A DNA stretch of 64,000 nt, from positions 18,865,450 to 18,929,449 of the forward strand of contig OU862927.1 in assembly GCA_917880885.1 (NCBI GenBank), in the 5' to 3' direction. The translations under genes and the position numbers were made by a program. The stretch comes from Limnephilus marmoratus (lineage: Eukaryota > Arthropoda > Insecta > Trichoptera > Limnephilidae). Below, in pieces: positions 57,501 through 64,000 of this stretch. The stretch's first letter is position 1, and every line of letters begins with the position of its first letter. Below the pieces are notes generated by a model. The model was given only the letters and a program-made list of their open reading frames with translations, had not been told where the DNA came from and searched no databases.

Positions 57501-60500
57501 AACAGATTTGACAGGAATATAATTAAGCAGAAAGAAATATCGTACCTGCGGACCATGGATCTTTATCTAATTCTACACTGACACGAACTCTTAATTTACT
57601 TGAATATAGCGCGTTGATGAACCGCGGGCCATATTCTCTCGCAATCTCCAGGATGGGAACCAGGAAAGACCCCCAGGAAGGCCAGAGAATGAGGACTCCC
57701 CGCTAGGGAGTAGTATCCAAGATCAGCACCAGTGCTCCGGTTGAGCCCACCGGATGAAACACGATTTCCGTCAGCACACCTCATCAGGAAATGAACGCCG
57801 AGTGACCATCCGTCACAAATATGAGCAGCAATAACCGTACCAGGTCATAAGGACTCTCCCTCGCAAAGCTTTTCAATATGCCAGTCGCGATTATGTAGGT
57901 AATTTACAATACCGTTATTTCGCGGATAAATATCGGTCCCAATGGCGGCGACCAATCACATTAGAAACAGCGTTCCGATCACATCAGAAAGAAGCGTTTG
58001 CAAAATGTACATCGCCCGGCTCGCGATTAAAATCGTTTAAAACAATTTGTAACGAAGAGATTATCCCATTTTTTAAATCCAAAACTATCACTAAAGTGAC
58101 AAGTCGAATCAACACCGGCTTCCCGTACGGTGCCAATTCAAAAAGTAAAAACCAGAGAGAAAAAAAAGTGTTGCCAATCCATTCCGTGCTGTTCAAATTA
58201 TCAGGTTAGTGGTCAGGTAAATAATTATATCACAAATTGATAATTATTTACGTGACAAGTAACATAGGCTGTATATAATGGTAAGCTTTGGCTTTATGAA
58301 ATTTGTAGAAATGAAAATGTGCGTATTTCATATATTTTAGCGGCAGGGAGGAAAGGCAGGGGGAGGTGGGGTTCACGGAGAGGGAAGAGATGAGGGAGGG
58401 GGAAGGCGGGGAAGGTGGACGCATGGGAAAGGACATGCAGGAAGAATCAATTTATTTCTTTGAATGGCATTGCAACGCATGCCGGGTACCAGCTAGTAGA
58501 TAATATATTGATGAGTACTATACATAGACATCCAAATTGATAGACTGGTTTTAACATGAAATCTGGGTATCACTTCGACGAGCTGGAGGAAAACCACGAT
58601 ACCATATTTTTGCACGAGGGTTCGAGAATGCTTTGAATAAACTACGACAACAGTGAGCACATTGAAATAACCAGACCTTGCGTAGAAAAATAAAGTTCAG
58701 TAAGGTAAGGAAAAGGTTTGCAGCGCAGTCCATTGAAGGACTTTTCTGCGCAGGATCTGAATGTTCATTTTTAAACGAACCGCCTGGCAAAGCAAAGTTA
58801 AAATTAAGTGAGTTGGGTAAATTATAACACATTTATAAAGGTGTCTGACTAAATATTAAGTCTGGAAACAAGCCTGAATTTTTGTTTACCCGATTTGGGT
58901 TTTTTAGTTAAGTTTTTTACGCAGCCAGCAATTTGCGCACCGTTGTAATGCCATAGGGTAAGAACAAAAACAAAGCGGGTTTCGGTTTTCAGATTAACGG
59001 CGTTCAGTGCCCTGTTCCACCGGCGGCTGTTGACGCCGAGATGTGGACAAACAGAACGCGGATAAAACTTGCGCTACCTGCGCGGTAGCTTGACAGCAGC
59101 TGTCAGTTTTTACGAAATGTCGAGTTCGTAGACGACGATTATTTACTCATGGAGAATCCTTTCTTAAAATTAAGGAATAAAACAATGGTATTTGGTAATT
59201 GGTATCTTTAAATATGAAAAAAGAACCTCAGGAAAACATGATAATGTGTTAAGTACGTGCCTGAAAGGAATTCACTTGTGACATTTGAGGTTATTTCAAA
59301 ATTTTATCTTGTTGATTTCATTCCATCACTTGTCAATAACATTTCTGGTGCTATGGAATGTATTTATTTTATCCCAGATTGGCGATTGATTGAAAACGGT
59401 GGCAAATAACAGGTCGCTCATTTTGATATCAGATTCTGACCGGCGTCACCGGCGAGCAGGAATTAAGAATTCATTCCGGTAAAGCTTATCGGCGCCGCCT
59501 CGCGCGGACGCAAATCTGAACCTGCCTTCACTATGTTCGGTCTGATACGTTGACATACAAACATTCTTGTCAGCACGCCTGCGCCAGTCGGCCGCCCATG
59601 CGCCGACTAATCAGAAAACCGAAACCCGCTTTGTACCTGTTCGTACCCTTAGTCTCACTGGCTACAGACGGGAGCAGTTAGAGACTCTTGTGCGGTATTC
59701 ATATAAAAAAGGACTAATAATTTGTGAGCAAATTTTATTTTTGAGGACTGAATAGTGACATTACAGGTGAGTTGCCTGTATATTGTCAGATGAATTTATT
59801 GACAAATAAATGAATTTGACATCCCCTGATTGGCTGGTACATTAATTTGTATGTCTATGGTACTGTGGTAAAAATAAAGCGTTTTCGTTTTACCTGCTTC
59901 ATTGGGATTAGCCGGCTTGGCGTACACCGTGTTAAGCGGGAAGCCCGGCTGTCCGGGGATGGTGAATTTGGAGATGGCCAGCGTATACAGCTCCTGGGTG
60001 GCCTGCGCCTTGGTGGCGCACCGCTGCAGCTTCTTCAAGCACTCGGTGATGTAGAGCGTCAGGTAGATCAGTACGCGATCCGCCTCCGACTGATGGGATA
60101 TTAACGCATTGAGTTATTGGATGGATTGAAAATTAAAAGAGAAAGGGACTGTTAGTTCTTCTTTCGTGTGGTGGGGGGTCAGAGGGGAACATCTTGGCCT
60201 ATGAGCCAATCTAGGGCCTCAAGAGACCTGTTAATCTCATCAACACCTTCGGTGAATAAATGGAGCGGGTATTCGATGAACACATATTAGGTGGTTTGCA
60301 CGGCTCTGCATTCACACATCACTCACCTGTGCATCAAATGGATACAACGGCCAAACACAATGGCCAAATTCCAGTCATCCCATTGATGGATGAATGGAAT
60401 TTGGGAACACAGGCTGTCGTCCTTCACAGGGGGTTGTTAATGAGATGGACATTTTTCAGTAAATATTTCCCTATCGAGTCCACACTCGGCTAAAGTTCGG

Positions 60501-62190
60501 TTTACGGGAGATAGTCCTAGATAAAATTTTTTTCTTTTTTTATACTAATTATGGGCCGGAAAATCCGAATCTGAAAGAATTAGGCGTCGGCAAGCAATAT
60601 TAACTGAATTACACGACTTTAAAATTTTCTATAAACACAAAGGAAAACACGTCATTTTGAATGTATTGACATAACAAGTCATAGAAACACAAGAAAGATG
60701 TTACACCTCATAAAATTAAGTGTTGCCAAAAGCAATAATATCAATAACACTTTCTTTTCTATCACAAACCATGTTACACAAACCTAGCGTAGCCGCTAAA
60801 CTACTTGAAAACTGGGATGTTTTTTTGCCGTGACGCGAGTAGGCGCTACGAAGGGGGCACTTTCTTTTCTATCACAAACCATGTACATTGATATTGGTGA
60901 CCGGTGTACTGCTTATATTATTGATAATGGCAACACTTAATTTTATGTGGTGTAACATCTTTCTTGTTTTTCTATGATTTGTTGTGTCAATGCATTAAAA
61001 ATGACGTTTTTTCCATAGTGTTTATAGAAAATTTTAAAGTCGTGTAATTCAGTTAATATTGCTTGCCGACGCCTAATTCTTTCAGATTCGGATTTTCCGG
61101 CCCATAATTAGTATAAAAAAAAAAAAAAAATTTATATACGACTATCTCCCGTAAACCGAATTTTTTCCCCACACTCAAAACACACTTAAGCGGAATTGAA
61201 AAATATTGCATTTTAATGTTTTTTTTTTTCAATGCGAAATATCATTTTTCAAGGACCGCCATGTTAATTACGACGATGAAGTATGCATTTTTAAAAGAAA
61301 AAAATCACTTTCTGTCAGTTAGACAATAATAAGTACGAATTGCAATCTTCGGAAATGATAAATAATGCATATTAATCATTATTTTGTTCGGTTTCATAAA
61401 CACGAAAAATCACGCGAGACGTTTGCTGTGATAATTAACAACATGGCGTTCATTGAGAAATGACATTTCGCATTTTTAAATAACAAAATAACCATTAAAA
61501 TGCAATATTTTTCAATTCCGGTTACTGAATTACTTATTACTGACTGTAATCTACCTAGTACAATTTGTTTTAATTTTTTAAAGTGTGTTTTGAGCGTGGA
61601 CTCGATAGGGAAATATTTACCCATTTTTCAAGCCAGCCGATTGCCATTCAAATTTCCATTTGCCTTCTGGAGTGTGAGCTGATTTTGACAAGGATTTTAG
61701 GGAGTAAGTTAAGTTTAAAAAATAAAATAAAACTCACCTTAATCTCATAGAATCTGAAGAAAACATTTGCTCTAAAATAATAGATTGCTTCATCAATGAT
61801 ATCCATATCTTTGGGGTCAGAAGGGGCAGGACCCCTGAATTGTGTTCTTATGGGCAACAGGGCCATATTTCCCAACATCTGCAGGTTTTCCTTTTCAGTC
61901 AGGGAGGAATGATAAGCCTAAAATAAAAAAAAATCATATTTATGGAATTCGAAACACAAACCGGTAATTAAGATTTAAAAGGCAATGTTTCATTTAATCA
62001 TACACAGATATAAGATGCTCATATTTGGTAATAAATTAATTCAAGGTGGAGTTTGTGTATATTTATCAAAAGTTCACACCCTATGACACATATATCATAA
62101 CCAAAAAGATTGTATATCTTTGACAGATTCAATACTGCCGAGAAAATTACATTACTAATTAATATGATATGAAAGATTGCAAACCGGCAT
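45420..62190 (-). CDS. ARPC3: ARPC3, Arp2/3 complex subunit 3 (five coding exons)
   Basis: ARPC3 (p21-Arc) is one of seven subunits of the Arp2/3 complex, which nucleates branched actin filaments in the cytoplasm. Five coding exons join in frame: 62190-62185, 61917-61738, 60089-59894, 47162-47101 and 45515-45420, total 540 nt or 179 residues, against 178 in mammals. Recognisable blocks are [83 protein letters not shown] and the C-terminus [20 protein letters not shown]. All inner junctions have AG acceptors and GT donors, and exon phases agree. Intron 3 is 12.7 kb and holds a full gypsy element in the same orientation. Intron 2 holds a nested foldback. The coding sequence looks fully intact, so this is a working host gene. 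Confidence 0.95.
46412..47010. pseudogene. LINE RT relic with an internal inversion (ARPC3 intron 4)
   Basis: Two parts of one RT lie in opposite orientation. On the minus strand, 46560-46441 reads [20 protein letters not shown] and [10 protein letters not shown]. On the plus strand, 46590-47010 reads [19 protein letters not shown], stop, [20 protein letters not shown] and [16 protein letters not shown]. In an intact element these are consecutive and in the same direction. A 17-bp inverted repeat (ATGAGGAGTATTCTCAG, 46412-46428 and 46592-46608) marks the inversion borders. Confidence 0.75.
47101..47162 (-). CDS. ARPC3: ARPC3 coding exon 4
   Basis: 62 nt: completes Asp, then [20 protein letters not shown], with TTTTCAG acceptor and GTATGT donor. 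A (GA)n tract lies just downstream at 47047-47062. Confidence 0.93.
47237..47440 (+). pseudogene. Jockey-like RT fragment (ARPC3 intron 3)
   Basis: Reads [20 protein letters not shown] at the start and [20 protein letters not shown] with FNV at the end. [14 protein letters not shown] is RT motif B'. It is truncated by the MITE that starts at 47443. Confidence 0.65.
47443..47841. mobile_element. MITE with 48-bp TIRs
   Basis: The ends TATATACAACGTGTCCGGAA...CAAGCGGGAAACTGG and the complement differ at about two positions over 48 bp. The TA-rich borders are compatible with a TA or TATA target duplication. The 300-bp interior shows no ORF. The superfamily was not determined. Confidence 0.85.
47852..48300 (-). 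mobile_element. Helitron-like 3' end fragment
   Basis: Read on the minus strand the segment ends CGTTTGTCGGATCAGCTAGT, i.e. a CTAG terminus followed by T, as in Helitrons. GGCGGACGTAGCGCCATCTG near 48220 is a block seen in such insect repeats. The 5' boundary was not found. Confidence 0.35.
49231..50276 (-). repeat. Gypsy 3' LTR
   Basis: In element orientation it starts TGTCACGTAAATAATTATC and ends AGATAACCTTATA. The (CT)n tract at 49242-49256 lies near its inner terminus and is also present in the other LTR. Confidence 0.95.
50277..50292 (-). promoter_or_regulatory. Polypurine tract
   Basis: The minus strand reads GAGAAGGGGGGAAT immediately before the 3' LTR start TGTCACG: the usual plus-strand primer site. 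Confidence 0.85.
50277..52451 (-). other. Long 3' region of the gypsy element without an ORF
   Basis: About 2.2 kb between the pol stop and the polypurine tract. No env-like or other long frame is open on the element strand, and short A-rich tracts are common. It may be a decayed third gene or a true untranslated region. Confidence 0.6.
52452..55535 (-). CDS. pol: Gypsy Pol: protease, RT, RNase H, integrase
   Basis: 1027 residues from the first Met, with all enzymatic domains in the Ty3/gypsy order. Protease: LDSGAS 31-36. [13 protein letters not shown] 236-, [10 protein letters not shown] 271-280, FCYLDD 335-340 (YLDD catalytic). RNase [12 protein letters not shown] 487-497, ending at the DALSR box near 598. 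Integrase: HHCC zinc region with H679, H686, C716 and C719, then D749 (SIDLVG), D809 (CDNGKQF) and E845 (VVERYN). The frame is open upstream of the Met, through [12 protein letters not shown], back to the slippery site at the gag end, so it is probably made as a Gag-Pol fusion by -1 frameshifting. No chromodomain was seen. Confidence 0.95.
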   Translation of the reverse strand: MDAFMPMMTSGQDIRPHVNIAINNLVFSALLDSGASVSCFGGSLYRFFLSLGFKLDKLDSYVTTADGKHQDVIGTMRVLVTFNSIKKYIIFFVIPSLSPVIVLGVDFWKQFDIAPQLFSKANSGRDVENTLSEIRKITSASLLSPQDNHRLNNVIDKFKSISFEKCGLGRTHLVQHKINTTGDPIKQRYYPLSQTRQQQLESQLKEMLDLGVVRRSRSAWSNPVLIVPKKDGSARFCLDSRKLNSVTTRDSYPLPYISRILDKLRGARFITSIDLSKSFWQIPLHKDSCSKTAFVVPGHGLFEFVRMPFGLKNAPSELQRLVDALFGPEFDENVFCYLDDLIIISEDFESHLELLNKVFTRIKEAGLTINLKKCEFCKDELKYLGYIVDAKGLRTDPVKLESIRTYPTPKNSKQLKAFIGLCGYYRRFIKNFSTIAAPLTRLTGSRKGVSNFSWSSEAEDSFKKLKKALTSAPVINCPDFSLPFTIHCDASNVGIGGVLTQVFEGEEHPVSFFSRCLNIHERNYGVTERELLAVLDSVNHFRPYIEGVHFTVVTDHSSLQWLVSLSNPTGRLARWSTRLSQFSFDVVHRKGKFNTVPDALSRKDDLTIGAIDNLPTSTDNWYNNLFTNCKNNPQRFNNFQIKDNCLFRHSKSRFALQEDTAWKLVVPFKDRNAILSKEHESISSCHPGVFRTYKKVQLRYFWPGMYNDVKKFVNKCKTCKAHKINTSAPAGISTNPKLVNRPMQMLSIDLVGPLPRSYAGFMYILSVVDVFSKYTWIFPLRNATAKSIVKNVEQYIFLVHGVPQTFICDNGKQFVSKEFKQLLSDYNVPMPFYNAYYTPQNNVVERYNQTIGTALSILTESDHRNWSRFLPQIQSALNNTVNFATGFTPFFLMHGREQIIDGKFHEINISSGVADTTLEQSRSEFAKKLEELAPIYEQVSNALLQAFKKNAQHYNLRRKSVIYDVGDVIWRKNFVQSSGPDYFSHKLAPRFVRNVIKGKVSDLIYTLADMKGKIVGNFHVKDIVRLD
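55622..56584 (-). CDS. gag: Gypsy Gag with CCHC zinc knuckle
   Basis: 320 residues, the capsid-nucleocapsid precursor. The middle region ([48 protein letters not shown]) is the retrotransposon Gag/UBN2-type capsid fold. The nucleocapsid knuckle is [14 protein letters not shown] (C-x2-C-x4-H-x4-C) near 284-297, in a basic tail. A Ser-rich linker precedes it. The Gag stop TAG (55622-55624) directly follows an A AAA AAC heptamer. Confidence 0.93.
   Translation of the reverse strand: MSLSNINGASKEEMIQMLSDVNITPEPTLSAMREQARIYNRNLKQSSGTSSQQETSSDESPNTNTNITNNYYQNITTNPSVHSWGVKFNGSSDIRDFIQRVEELSRCRRIELPLVVTSFADLLEGRALLWYRTIYKDNLTWLELKKLILSRFDPIANQTEALKALFSMKQKYNQSVVDYVEDVQLANLRLNVQLPEEQIVDLVCNSLLPKYALVIAYFEDKNLNSLISVCKRFEKSLAISDDEANSVKDKNKPSSVPLNNNAAPSSSSSSPSAQFYRNKLLCAYCNIKGHSKPFCRKWKFDSQKNHTKRQANPERHNSKN
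55625..55631 (-). promoter_or_regulatory. Programmed -1 frameshift slippery site (gag-pol)
   Basis: In Gag frame the last codons are TCA AAA AAC TAG, so the heptamer A AAA AAC is in the canonical X XXY YYZ phase. A -1 slip continues as CTA GAC GGG GGT and stays open into pol. Downstream, GGGGGTCCCCC and CTAGC-GAGGAT-GCTAG (55575-55612) can form hairpins that could stimulate slippage. Confidence 0.8.
57196..57209 (-). promoter_or_regulatory. Primer-binding site candidate
   Basis: Two to three bases after the 5' LTR the minus strand reads TGGCGCTCCCAACG, beginning with TGG as expected for pairing with a tRNA 3' CCA end. The cognate tRNA was not identified. Confidence 0.65.
57212..58257 (-). 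repeat. Gypsy 5' LTR
   Basis: Same sequence as 49231-50276 at offset 7981. It should contain the element promoter and poly(A) signal; no specific site was chosen. Confidence 0.95.
58940..59715 (+). repeat. Dispersed repeat family B, copy 3, split by a MITE
   Basis: Left piece ends GTAATGCCATAG (58956). Right piece starts TAGTCTCACTGG (about 59649) and ends GCGGTATTCATATAAAA. Copies 1 and 2 read AATGCCATAGTCTCACTGG without interruption. Confidence 0.75.
58957..59648. mobile_element. MITE with 45-bp TIRs and TAG target duplication
   Basis: The TIRs are GGTAAGAACAAAAACAAAGC...GTTTCGGTTTTC and the complement ending TGTTCGTACCCT. The insertion site is defined by the uninterrupted family B copies and gives a 3-bp duplication TAG, compatible with PIF/Harbinger MITEs. 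The interior has no recognised ORF. Confidence 0.8.
59894..60089 (-). CDS. ARPC3: ARPC3 coding exon 3
   Basis: [10 protein letters not shown] to ANPNEA plus one base (G), acceptor CATCAG, donor GTAAAA. The exon is markedly more GC-rich than its surroundings. The split codon G|AT completes as Asp with exon 4. Confidence 0.95.
60459..61621. mobile_element. Outer foldback element (ARPC3 intron 2) with 9-bp TSD
   Basis: Flanked by CATTTTTCA (60450-60458 and 61622-61630). Arms begin GTAAATATTTCCCTATCGAG and continue on the far side of the inner insertion to GGAATTGAAAAATATTGC (61193-61210), paired with 61494-61620. Without the inner element it is about 475 bp. A 9-bp duplication and very long TIRs suggest a Mutator-like MITE. 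Confidence 0.8.
60488..61168. mobile_element. Inner foldback element, 8-bp TSD CCACACTC
   Basis: Inserted into one arm of the outer foldback, with CCACACTC at 60480-60487 and 61169-61176. Its own arms of about 265 bp (TTCGGTTTACGGGAGATAG... 60495-60760 and complement 60890-61160) are highly similar and surround a short centre with a direct repeat of CACTTTCTTTTCTATCACAA (60749, 60859). Confidence 0.85.
61738..61917 (-). CDS. ARPC3: ARPC3 coding exon 2
   Basis: 60 codons, [10 protein letters not shown] to VFFRFYEIK, with a TTTTAG acceptor and a GTGAGT donor, both phase 0. Confidence 0.95.
62185..62190 (-). CDS. ARPC3: ARPC3 coding exon 1 (ATGCCG)
   Basis: Inferred. Exon 2 begins with AYHSSL, and the family starts MPAYHS, so exon 1 must supply Met-Pro. 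AAAC-ATGCCG followed by GTTTGC is the only such site noticed upstream. The donor is not ideal. Confidence 0.5.
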
Positions 62191-62736
62191 GTTTAGTTTT
62201 GTTTCGTGGCTTGACTAGTAGAAACAGATATTTGTAATGACTTTCCTATTCGAGAATTTGTGAAAATCCTTATCAAAACTCTCCCGTCCTGTCTATCATC
62301 CGTTGCATAGATTTGCATAGATATAGATTAGATAATTACCATAGATGTACCATAAATACTTAGAATCATTTGTTTATGGGTAATGATTATCATTCAAGAA
62401 CCGTGTAAACGAATTGAATTAATAAATGTTTTGAAACCGAAAAGAAATTAAAGTAGAAGCAAACCTATTTATAAAAATCAAAACTTATTTTTCATCATAG
62501 TAATCCTTAGAATATTCAGCGGACACTCGAATTTAATGTGAAAACTTGGGAAAAATTATCTCGGGAATAATTTGCAGAGCTTTAATTATTGGCAACACCC
62601 AACGGTTGTCAATGTTTTCGAACGAATTTTGTACGTTTTGTGACATTTTTACCAATTTTATGCATCTTGTTTCATCGGTTTACATATAAGATAATACCCA
62701 TTACTTTGTCGAAAAAGGTGAAGATAAAACTTCAAT
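62191..62736. promoter_or_regulatory. Probable bidirectional promoter, ARPC3 / SNRPD3
   Basis: 546 bp between the inferred ARPC3 start codon (leftward) and the SNRPD3 start codon (rightward). It must hold both 5' ends. No TATA box or specific factor site could be assigned with confidence. Confidence 0.5.
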
Positions 62737-63049
62737 ATGTCGATAGGAGTACCTATTAAAGTTCTCCATGAAGCCGAGGGGCATATAGTTACTTGTGAAA
62801 CAAATACCGGTGAAGTTTACAGAGGAAAATTGATAGAAGCCGAAGATAATATGAATTGTCAAATGACACAAATAACAGTGACTTATCGTGATGGTAGAGT
62901 CGCTCAACTGGAAAATGTGTACATCCGTGGATCAAAAATAAGATTTCTAATATTACCGGACATGTTGAAAAACGCTCCTATGTTTAAACGACAAGGAGCG
63001 AAACCGGGTTCGGCGGGCAGAGGAAAAAGTGCTATTCTCAGAGCTCAAG
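62737..63049 (+). CDS. SNRPD3: SNRPD3, small nuclear ribonucleoprotein Sm D3 (first coding exon, partial gene)
   Basis: Sm D3 is one of the seven Sm-ring proteins that bind U1, U2, U4 and U5 snRNA in the spliceosome. This exon encodes 104 residues, [20 protein letters not shown] to GKSAILRAQ. It covers Sm1 ([29 protein letters not shown]) and Sm2 ([18 protein letters not shown]). The exon ends CAAG|GTTTGT, and beyond it the frame loses similarity. The family continues with an Arg-Gly-rich tail of about 20 residues that was not found before the window ends. Coding sequence is intact. Confidence 0.95.
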
Positions 63050-64000
63050 GTTTGTGTTTTTGTCCTTTATATGCATATTTCATTCATTGTTTATCGTCTG
63101 GTTTCTATCTAATATCTTCTTATAGTTGAAACGATCAAATTAAAAAATATTTTGTTGATTGTTTACATATAATGTTGTTATCAACCTAATCCATTTTACC
63201 CTAGTCCTAATCTATACCACAGTTATAAAGTATTTTAAGATTATTATACTGAATCATAATAATCGTCTAATTACTCAAATCACTATGGAATCACAGAATT
63301 TGAACAATTCATCAAATTTCAAAGTTAAGTTTCAAGTTCTGTTATATCATTATGGGCCAGTTGCTTTACAAAACTGGCTAAAGTTCGGTTTAGGCATTGA
63401 TATATATAAATAGATGAGACAATAAGCGAATAAATTGGTTTGACGGATTTGAAGGTAGTACCTCCAATCCTCTATTTCACGCATTTAGTGGACCAAAAAC
63501 CATTGTGTCGTGTTGGTCATTTGAAATACATCTGGCAAGCGTATGTGTAAAAGGCGTTCGTGCAATGTATGGAACGGACTATTCAGACTGTTGAACGTTC
63601 GAGTCCTTACTACGCTGTGCCCTCAGTCTAAGGACACCTGCATTCTTGTACATTTTTGCAGGTATATTTACATGGCGGCTCGCGCTCGGTGTGGAGTCTA
63701 TTGTAAGTCCCTTAAATGTTTCAATACAGGGCTTCAGAGCTCAGTTCAACTCGTTCCAGAACTCGCGACCGCGAATGGCGCGATGTCATACTCGTAATTG
63801 AAACTTTGAATGCAATATTGGTAATTATCGGTTCGGACTGGCCACGCTTATTATGAATAATTTTTAGAAAAAAACTTTAGATTCGCCTTAATTACTATAA
63901 AAGGAAACTTTTTGGCTTTGGGGCGGCGGAAAATAATGCATTTTAATTTTCAATTGCATAAAACCAAAATTCACTTCGCGAACCGACGCAGCGAAAATCC
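63050..64000 (+). other. SNRPD3 intron (partial)
   Basis: From the GTTTGT donor to the window edge. No RG-rich terminal exon or other gene was recognised. Confidence 0.65.

Larger units (their letters stand above)
49231..58257 (-). mobile_element. Complete Ty3/gypsy LTR retrotransposon, 9.0 kb
   Basis: LTR at 49231-50276, pol, gag, LTR at 57212-58257, oriented on the minus strand. TSD AGTA at 49227-49230 and 58258-58261. The LTRs are the same length (1046 bp) and I found no differences by eye, so insertion is recent. Gag and Pol are each open. Between pol and the 3' LTR lies about 2.2 kb without a long ORF. It sits in ARPC3 intron 3 in the sense orientation of that gene. Confidence 0.95.
49109..58496 (+). 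mobile_element. Helitron-like element hosting the gypsy insertion
   Basis: The left part TCTATCCACACTAATATTATA... (49109-49230) has the TC start and TAATATTATAAA block of insect Helitrons. The right part resumes after the gypsy TSD and ends GGGTACCAGCTAG before T (58496). Without the gypsy element it would be about 360 bp and non-autonomous. Termini are by resemblance only; no Rep/helicase is present. Confidence 0.5.

Noticed and set aside
63661..63740. Possible last SNRPD3 exon (TTGCAG followed by a frame with AARAR)
   Set aside because: The Arg-Gly repeats and the basic C-terminus of Sm D3 are absent and the frame does not join properly; chance resemblance.

Overview
This is a eukaryotic, almost certainly arthropod (insect-like) genomic window. 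The evidence is two spliced host genes, ARPC3 on the minus strand and SNRPD3 on the plus strand, set in AT-rich DNA packed with mobile elements: hAT, PIF/Harbinger, mariner, Helitron-like, I-clade and RTE/jockey-like LINEs, Ty3/gypsy, tRNA-derived SINEs and several foldback families. No prokaryotic gene organisation is present. The species cannot be fixed from sequence alone.

Layout. Positions 1-13.7 kb hold a tandem segmental duplication (period about 7.8 kb). Each copy carries a three-exon acireductone dioxygenase (ADI1) pseudogene and remnants of two LINEs. The copies differ by clean insertions: a 1-kb Harbinger element in copy 1 only, and a 299-bp foldback with hammerhead-ribozyme-like sequence on both strands in copy 2 only. 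Positions 13.7-20.5 kb hold mostly a 5.2-kb I-clade LINE with a poly(A) tail and an 11-bp target-site duplication (TSD); its 1230-residue EN-RT-RNaseH ORF is intact but ORF1 has one frameshift. Positions 21.2-22.8 kb are a decayed hAT element. Positions 23.4-26.1 kb are three tandem copies of a unit carrying the C-terminus of a LINE reverse transcriptase; a fourth copy lies at 35-37 kb.

Positions 26.26-34.07 kb are a nested transposon stack that can be resolved by TSDs. An outer hAT (TSD AGCCGCGG) contains a second hAT (TSD GTACAGTG) that carries a decayed ten-unit C2H2 zinc-finger array, a hAT MITE (TSD ACCGGAAC), a small MITE with TSD TTA, and a Harbinger element (TSD TTA). The MADF gene of that Harbinger is split by a third hAT (TSD GTGATACT), which is itself hit by a fourth. 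Positions 34.1-37.8 kb hold two tandem duplications and a foldback. Positions 37.9-41.8 kb are a mariner split by a 2.95-kb insertion with a 9-bp TSD, followed by a SINE.

Positions 45.4-62.2 kb are the ARPC3 gene: five coding exons joining to 179 codons, with a 12.7-kb intron 3. That intron holds a complete 9.0-kb Ty3/gypsy element (two 1046-bp LTRs that look identical, TSD AGTA, gag and pol, and a canonical A AAA AAC slippery site just before the gag stop), apparently inserted inside a short Helitron-like element. It also holds several MITEs. Intron 2 holds a foldback inserted within another foldback. SNRPD3 starts head-to-head with ARPC3 about 550 bp away and runs off the right side of the window. 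ARPC3 (Arp2/3 actin nucleation) and SNRPD3 (spliceosomal Sm ring) are unrelated in function but probably share a bidirectional promoter. All homology calls come from reading motifs by eye; no database search was run.
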